Assembly (NCBI RefSeq): GCF_052065415.1
Contig: NZ_JBQHUB010000004.1
Span: 75,500 to 139,499, forward strand
From: Pseudoflavonifractor_A sp022772585
GTDB taxonomy: Bacteria; Bacillota; Clostridia; Oscillospirales; Oscillospiraceae
Direction of reading: 5' to 3'
DNA length: 64,000 nt
Shown here: positions 59,330 through 64,000 of the stretch, one piece after another
Layout: the number at the start of each line of letters is the position of its first letter
How positions within the stretch are numbered: the stretch's first letter is position 1
Notes under the pieces: generated by a model
Database searches by the model: none
Seen by the model: the letters and a program-made list of their open reading frames with translations, nothing else
Told to the model about the DNA's origin: nothing
Position numbers and translations under genes: made by a program

Positions 59330-61405
59330 TTAAACATAGAAGAGCAGGTCCCGGTAGGTGGGGAAGGGCCAGCAGTCCTGTCCCACCAGCAGTTCCAGTT
59401 CATCGGCCAGGGCCCGGGCGGCGCCCATGGCGGGGACGATGCGCTCCGCGCAGTAGTGGGCGCACTCGGCGGCCTCCACGGGGGCGGCGGCCACCGCGGC
59501 GCTCAGGGCGTCCTGGCTCTGGATCAGCAGGGCGGTCTTTTCAGTGATGGTACGGACCAGCCCGGCCTCTACGCCGGCCTCAATGCCGATGGAACGCTTG
59601 ACGGCCACACCGTCGGCCACCTGGCGGGAATAGGCCATGCAGGCGGGGGTGATCTGCTTGCGGAGGATGTCCAGAGTGGCCCTGGCCTCGATGAGGATGG
59701 TCTTGCCGTACTCCTCCATGCAGATCTCCTTGCGGGAGCGGATCTCCTCCGGAGTATAGATGCCCAGAGAGGTGAAGAGGGCCACATTCTTCTCATCGTC
59801 AAAATGATCCACGGCCTCGGGGGTGGTGCGCAGGTTCATCAGGCCCCGGCGCTCCGCCTCTTCGGGCCAGTCGGCGCCGTAGCCGTTTCCGTTGAAGAGG
59901 ATGCGGCGGTGGGCGGCCAGCTCCCGGCGGATGAGGGTGGGGAGGGCGGCGTCAAAGTCGGCGGCGCCCTCCAGCTCGTCGGCGAAGGACTTCAGCGCCT
60001 GGGCCACGGCGGTGTTGAGCATCACGTTGGTGCAGGCGATGTTGAAGGAGGAGCCGGGCATCCGGAACTCGAACTTGTTGCCGGTGAAGGCAAAGGGAGA
60101 GGTCCGGTTGCGGTCGGAGTTGTCCAGGGGGATGGGGGGCAGGGCGGTAACGCCGATGTCCATGGCCCGGCGCTTCTCGCCGCCGTGGGCGGCGCCCGAG
60201 ATCAGGGTGTCCACCACGTCGGCCAGCTCGTCGCCGATGTACATGGAGACGATGGCGGGAGGGGCCTCATTGGCGCCCAGCCGGTGGTCGTTTCCCGCAC
60301 TGGCCACCGAGATGCGCAGCAGGTCCTGGTACTCGTCCACCGCCTTGATGACGGCGGTGAGGAAGAGCAGGAACTGGGCATTCTCCATGGGAGTCTTGCC
60401 GGGCTCCAGCAGGTTTTCCCCGGCGTCGGTGGCCAGGGACCAGTTGTTATGCTTGCCCGAGCCGTTGACGCCCTCGAAGGGCTTCTCATGGAGCAGGCAC
60501 ACGAAGCCGTGGCGGTCAGCCACCTTCTTCATGACCTCCATGGCCAGCTGGTTCTGGTCGGTGGCAAGGTTGGCGGTGGTGAAGAGGGGGGCCATCTCGT
60601 GCTGGCAGGGGGCCACCTCGTTGTGCTCGGTCTTGGAGCAGATGCCCAGCTTCCACAGTTCGTCATCCAGGTCGGCCATGAAGGCCTTGACCCGGGGCCG
60701 GATGGAGCCGAAGTAGTGGTCCTCCATCTCCTGCCCCTTGGGGGAGGGGGCGCCGAACAGGGTGCGTCCGGTGAGGATCAGGTCGGGCCGCCGGGCATAG
60801 TCGGCCTTGTTGATGAGAAAGTACTCCTGCTCGGGGCCCACCGTGGAGGTGACCCGGCACACGTCCTTGCCAAAGAGCTTCAGCACCCGGACGGCCTCCC
60901 GGCTGACCACGTCCATGGAGCGCAGCAGAGGGGTCTTTTTGTCCAGAATCTCGCCGCGGTAGGAGCAAAAGGCGGTGGGGATGCACAGGGTGTCATCCTT
61001 GATAAATGCATAGGAAGTGGGATCCCAGGCGGTGTAGCCCCGGGCCTCGAAGGTGGCCCGTAGGCCGCCGGAGGGGAAAGAGGAGGCGTCAGGCTCGCCC
61101 TTGATGAGCTCCTTGCCCGAGAAGTCCATGATCACACTGCCGCCGCCGCAGGGAGAGATGAAGGAGTCGTGCTTCTCGGCGGTAACGCCGGTCATGGGCT
61201 GGAACCAGTGGGTGAAGTGGGTAGCCCCCTTGCTGACCGCCCAGTCCTTCATGGCGGCGGCCACCACATTGGCAACTGCGGGATCCAGGGCACAGCCCTC
61301 ATTGATGGTGCGGCGGAGGGAACGGTATACGTCCTTGGGGAGGCGCTCCCGCATGACGGAATCGTTGAATACCATGCTGCCAAACAGCTCCGGGACCTTG
61401 CTCAT
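59330..61405 (-). CDS. glnN: Glutamine synthetase type III
   Basis: 691-residue GSIII, which makes glutamine from glutamate, ammonia and ATP. The GSIII-specific N-terminal domain (SKVPELFGSMVFND) precedes the catalytic core: GPEQEYFLI, KTEHNEVAPCQHEMAP, NGSGKHNNWSL and GAGND-like RLGANEAPP. It would assimilate ammonia set free by purine and amino-acid breakdown. ATG 61405 follows AGGAGTG; the longer frame from 61486 crosses the attenuator and is not real. It is divergent from glutamate synthase genes. Confidence 0.95.
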   Translation of the reverse strand: MSKVPELFGSMVFNDSVMRERLPKDVYRSLRRTINEGCALDPAVANVVAAAMKDWAVSKGATHFTHWFQPMTGVTAEKHDSFISPCGGGSVIMDFSGKELIKGEPDASSFPSGGLRATFEARGYTAWDPTSYAFIKDDTLCIPTAFCSYRGEILDKKTPLLRSMDVVSREAVRVLKLFGKDVCRVTSTVGPEQEYFLINKADYARRPDLILTGRTLFGAPSPKGQEMEDHYFGSIRPRVKAFMADLDDELWKLGICSKTEHNEVAPCQHEMAPLFTTANLATDQNQLAMEVMKKVADRHGFVCLLHEKPFEGVNGSGKHNNWSLATDAGENLLEPGKTPMENAQFLLFLTAVIKAVDEYQDLLRISVASAGNDHRLGANEAPPAIVSMYIGDELADVVDTLISGAAHGGEKRRAMDIGVTALPPIPLDNSDRNRTSPFAFTGNKFEFRMPGSSFNIACTNVMLNTAVAQALKSFADELEGAADFDAALPTLIRRELAAHRRILFNGNGYGADWPEEAERRGLMNLRTTPEAVDHFDDEKNVALFTSLGIYTPEEIRSRKEICMEEYGKTILIEARATLDILRKQITPACMAYSRQVADGVAVKRSIGIEAGVEAGLVRTITEKTALLIQSQDALSAAVAAAPVEAAECAHYCAERIVPAMGAARALADELELLVGQDCWPFPTYRDLLFYV

Positions 61406-61457
61406 AAAAAACACTCCTATTCCGGCTGAGATGGGCGGATGGAACGCCCCCATACGC

Positions 61458-61492
61458 AAAAAAGGCGCTGCGGCCTTTCCGGCCACAGCGCC
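61458..61492 (-). terminator. Attenuator in the glnN leader
   Basis: On the minus strand GGCGCTGTGGCC-GGAAA-GGCCGCAGCGCC (12 bp, one G-U) is followed by TTTTTT, only some 15 nt after the predicted start and 50 nt before the glnN ATG. It should stop most transcripts unless countered. Confidence 0.82.
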
Positions 61493-61510
61493 CTTGCTGT
61501 CGATGGGGCC

Positions 61511-61539
61511 ATTATAGGCGGGACGGGGAAAAATGTCAA
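61511..61539 (-). promoter_or_regulatory. Consensus promoter of glnN
   Basis: On the minus strand TTGACA (61534-61539), exactly 17 bases, TATAAT (61511-61516). Confidence 0.92.
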
Positions 61540-61659
61540 GGAAATTTGCAACTTAGTTTTCTAAACTTGCACGTCTTGTGAAAAACGGACAAAAAACGCG
61601 TCCCAAAGGGACACTCGCTTTGTGAGCGGCAGTAAACCGGCCGTTTTCCAAAAAAAGCC

Positions 61660-61688
61660 TTGAAATAAAAGAAAAATGGTGCTATAAT
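61660..61688 (+). promoter_or_regulatory. Promoter of the glutamate synthase operon
   Basis: TTGAAA (61660-61665), 17 bases, TATAAT (61683-61688), divergent from the glnN promoter 120 bases away. Confidence 0.9.
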
Positions 61689-61704
61689 TCCGCCCATGAA
61701 CAAA

Positions 61705-61767
61705 GGCGTTCACAGAAGCGCCGCCTTTCCCCAAAAGAAGGGCGGCACTCCTGTGGACGCCATTTTT
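61705..61767 (+). terminator. Attenuator in the glutamate synthase leader
   Basis: GGCGTTCACAG (61705-61715) pairs with CTGTGGACGCC (61751-61761), and GCCGCC with GGCGGC inside, followed by ATTTTT. A competing shorter helix AAAGGC/GCCTTT (61702-61727) uses the same 5' arm, so two exclusive states are possible. Confidence 0.72.
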
Positions 61768-61791
61768 GCAGTTTAGAAGGAGTGGTCATGC

Positions 61792-62889
61792 ATGTTGAGA
61801 GAGGGACAGGTGCGTATCCCGTCGGGCTGCGCCATTTCCGGCATTTTCTCCCGGAGCGGGGAGCCCATCCCGGGCGGAACCATCGTCAGGTCCATCGCCG
61901 TGATGCACGACCGTTCCAACGGCCTGGGCGGCGGCTTTGCCGGTTACGGGATCTATCCGGAGTATAAGGATTACTACGCGCTCCATGTTTTTTATGACTC
62001 CACAGCGGCCAAGCAGGAGTGTGAGGCCTTTCTGGACCGGCACTTCGATACCATCCAGCTCTCCAAGATCCCTACCCGCAAAAGCGCGGCCATCGTGGAC
62101 GAGCCCCTGATCTGGCGCTATTTCGTCACTCCCCTGCCCCACAAACTCGCGGACAGCCAGCTCTCTGAGCGGGAGTTTGTGGCCCGGTGCGTCATCAAGG
62201 TGAACAGCCGCATCGACGGGGCCTACATCTTCTCCTCCGGCAAGAACATGGGCGTGTTCAAGGCGGTGGGATATCCCGAGGATGTGGGCGAGTTCTACCG
62301 CCTGGACGACTACGCCGGCTACTGCTGGACGGCCCACGGCCGCTATCCCACCAACACCCCCGGCTGGTGGGGCGGGGCGCACCCCTTCGCCCTGCTGGAC
62401 TATTCGGTGGTCCACAACGGCGAGATCTCCAGTTACGACGCCAACCGGCGCTATATCGAGATGTTCGGCTACCGCTGCACCCTCCAGACCGACACCGAGG
62501 TCATCACCTATATTCTGGACTACCTGGTGCGCAAGAAGGGCTTTACCATGGAGGAGGCAGCCCACATCATGGCCGCCCCCTTCTGGGACACCATCTCCCG
62601 GATGCCGGAAGAAGAGAAGAAATACATGACCTACCTGCGAAACGCCTTTGCAAGCCTTCTCATCACCGGGCCCTTCTCCATCCTGGTGGGCTACGAGGGG
62701 GGCCTGATGGCACTCAACGACCGGCTGAAGCTGCGCTCCATGGTGGTGGGAGAGAAGGACGACACCGTCTACATCGCCTCTGAGGAGTCGGCCATCCGCA
62801 TCATCGCGCCCGAGCTGGACCGGATCTGGTCCCCCAAGGGCGGCGAGCCGGTCATCGTTACCCTTAACGAGAAAGGAGGCGCGCAGTAA
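61792..62889 (+). CDS. Glutamate synthase glutamine-amidotransferase subunit (split type)
   Basis: 365-residue class II glutamine amidotransferase that frees ammonia from glutamine for the synthase. The N-terminal nucleophile would be Cys13 after removal of a 12-residue propeptide (IPSG|CAISGIF). Other active-site parts: AHGRYPTN, HNGEISSYDANRRY and TDTEVITY. The split organisation (separate amidotransferase, Fe-S/FMN synthase) is of the archaeal/clostridial kind. AGAAGGAG precedes the ATG. It overlaps the next gene by one base (TAATG). Confidence 0.9.
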   Translation: MLREGQVRIPSGCAISGIFSRSGEPIPGGTIVRSIAVMHDRSNGLGGGFAGYGIYPEYKDYYALHVFYDSTAAKQECEAFLDRHFDTIQLSKIPTRKSAAIVDEPLIWRYFVTPLPHKLADSQLSEREFVARCVIKVNSRIDGAYIFSSGKNMGVFKAVGYPEDVGEFYRLDDYAGYCWTAHGRYPTNTPGWWGGAHPFALLDYSVVHNGEISSYDANRRYIEMFGYRCTLQTDTEVITYILDYLVRKKGFTMEEAAHIMAAPFWDTISRMPEEEKKYMTYLRNAFASLLITGPFSILVGYEGGLMALNDRLKLRSMVVGEKDDTVYIASEESAIRIIAPELDRIWSPKGGEPVIVTLNEKGGAQ

Positions 62890-64000
62890 TGGCCATCAAT
62901 TTCCTCTACCCGGAGCATGAGGTGGTCCGCAACCAGGACCGCTGCATCACCTGCCGGGCCTGCGAGCGCCAGTGCGCCAACGAAGTCCACAAATACGATC
63001 CGGACCTGGGCGTTATGGTCAGCGACGAGTCCAAATGCGTCAACTGCCACCGCTGTGTTTCCCTCTGCCCCACCCGGGCGCTGAAGATCGTCAAGAGCGA
63101 TCATACCTTTAGGGAGAACGGCAACTGGACGGGCAAGGCCATTCAGGAGGTCTACCGCCAGGCGGCCTCCGGCGGCGTGCTTCTCTCCTCCATGGGCAAC
63201 CCGGAGCCCTACCCCATCTACTGGGATAAGCTGCTCATCAACGCCTCCCAGGTCACCAACCCCTCCATCGACCCCCTGCGGGAGCCCATGGAGACCCGGA
63301 CTTTCCTGGGCAAGAAGCCCACCGCCATTCGGCGGGACAAGGACGGTAAGCTCATCAGCAACATGACTCCCCAGCTGGAGCTGAGCGTGCCCATCATGTT
63401 CTCGGCCATGAGCTACGGCTCCATCTCCTACAACGCCCATGAGAGCCTGGCCCGGGCGGCCCGGGCGCTGGGCACCTACTACAATACCGGTGAGGGCGGC
63501 CTTCATGAGGACTTTTACCAGTATGGCCCCAACACCATCGTCCAGGTGGCCTCCGGCCGGTTCGGCGTTCACAAGGAATTTCTGGAGGCGGGCGCCGCCA
63601 TCGAGATCAAGATGGGACAGGGCGCCAAGCCGGGCATCGGCGGCCACCTGCCCGGGCAGAAGGTGGGACCCGACATCTCCCGTACCCGTATGATCCCCGA
63701 GGGGTCGGACGCCATCTCCCCCGCCCCGCACCACGACATCTATTCCATCGAGGACCTGCGCCAGCTGGTCTACTCCCTGAAGGAGGCCACCGAGTATAAA
63801 AAGCCGGTCATCGTGAAGATCGCCGCCGTCCACAACGTGGCGGCCATCGCCTCGGGCGTGGCCCGCTCCGGCGCAGACATCATTGCCATCGACGGCTTCC
63901 GGGGGGGCGCCGGCGGGCCCCCCCCCCCCCCCCGCGCGCCCCACCGCCCCCCAAACGACCTGTCCCTGGCGGCCGCCGCGCCCCACGAGGCGGACGAGCG
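62889..64000 (+). CDS. Glutamate synthase central (FMN/Fe-S) subunit, partial
   Basis: Start of the large synthase subunit; the gene continues past the window. Residues 10-80 are a ferredoxin-like domain with two [4Fe-4S] motifs (CITCRACERQC and CVNCHRCVSLCP). Then the FMN barrel begins: MFSAMSYGSISYNAHESLA, GEGGLHEDF, KMGQGAKPGIGGHLPG and ADIIAIDGFRGG. After about residue 340 the sequence is corrupted (C-run and frame change), so the last 30 codons cannot be trusted. Confidence 0.9.
   Translation, partial: MAINFLYPEHEVVRNQDRCITCRACERQCANEVHKYDPDLGVMVSDESKCVNCHRCVSLCPTRALKIVKSDHTFRENGNWTGKAIQEVYRQAASGGVLLSSMGNPEPYPIYWDKLLINASQVTNPSIDPLREPMETRTFLGKKPTAIRRDKDGKLISNMTPQLELSVPIMFSAMSYGSISYNAHESLARAARALGTYYNTGEGGLHEDFYQYGPNTIVQVASGRFGVHKEFLEAGAAIEIKMGQGAKPGIGGHLPGQKVGPDISRTRMIPEGSDAISPAPHHDIYSIEDLRQLVYSLKEATEYKKPVIVKIAAVHNVAAIASGVARSGADIIAIDGFRGGAGGPPPPPRAPHRPPNDLSLAAAAPHEADE
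63905..64000. other. Probable low-quality sequence at the window end
   Basis: A run of 16 C's (63918-63933) and a C/G-only look replace what should be the conserved stretch after GFRGG in glutamate synthases. A shifted frame recovers a family-like LSLAAA. This looks like a contig-end base-calling problem, not biology. Confidence 0.7.

Overview
The window is a high-GC (roughly 60-65 %) segment of a Gram-positive gut-type anaerobe of the Clostridia, most like the Oscillospiraceae (Flavonifractor/Lawsonibacter-like). That placement is an inference from gene content: type III glutamine synthetase, a TatD-linked radical SAM protein, a DUF4358 lipoprotein-like protein, a CmpB-type membrane protein, the gdpP-rplI-dnaB-tilS-hpt-ftsH order, Firmicutes-type sigma-A promoters (many TTGACx-17-TATAAT) and a lysine riboswitch.

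Region 1 (1-14.3 kb) is a purine catabolism island: a BMP-family purine-nucleoside-type binding lipoprotein, a fused Fe-S/molybdopterin xanthine dehydrogenase of the selenium-dependent type, then YgeX (diaminopropionate ammonia-lyase), YgeY (M20 hydrolase), YgeW (carbamoyltransferase paralogue), carbamate kinase and RidA, followed by two NCS2 purine permeases and the decayed remnant of a third. The set can plausibly take up purines, oxidise them, break the ring down to diaminopropionate, pyruvate and ammonia, and recover ATP from carbamoyl phosphate. Two of its genes have about 300-nt untranslated leaders with strong predicted folds.

Region 2 (14.3-28.5 kb) holds single genes and short units: dCMP deaminase, a YeiH-type exporter with divergent LysR regulator, a Uup-like ABC-F ATPase, a DUF4358 protein, a CmpB-type membrane protein with an 18-residue coiled-coil repeat behind a tandem 67-bp DNA repeat, YbaK, an M42 peptidase, a collapsed DUF523 gene, a nucleotidyltransferase, a CBS protein, an orphan VanR-like regulator, a hydroxyacid dehydrogenase and TatD with its radical SAM partner.

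Region 3 (28.7-35.9 kb) is the most unusual part: ten tightly packed genes joining a BTAD regulator with a degenerate GGDEF-like end, a sortase, a transglutaminase-like secreted protein, a PilC/GspF platform protein, four small single-span pseudopilin-like proteins, a PilT ATPase and a conserved hypothetical protein. No PilB, prepilin peptidase or secretin is present.

Region 4 (35.9-44.9 kb) has the paired DUF4130/radical SAM proteins around a MurE-like ligase and a QueG-like protein, a rubrerythrin, and a three-gene amino-acid ABC importer behind a clear lysine riboswitch and terminator. Region 5 (44.9-55.5 kb) is the housekeeping operon gdpP-rplI-dnaB-tilS-hpt-ftsH, then ilvE and a pyridoxal kinase. 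Region 6 (55.6-64 kb) has tRNA-Leu and tRNA-Phe, TrkA and TrkH, glnN, and the start of a split glutamate synthase; glnN and the glutamate synthase operon are divergent and each has an intrinsic-terminator hairpin just after its promoter. Two inverted copies of a 147-bp multi-hairpin element (44866 and 57627) show compensatory base changes. The last 95 bases look like low-quality sequence with a 16-C run.
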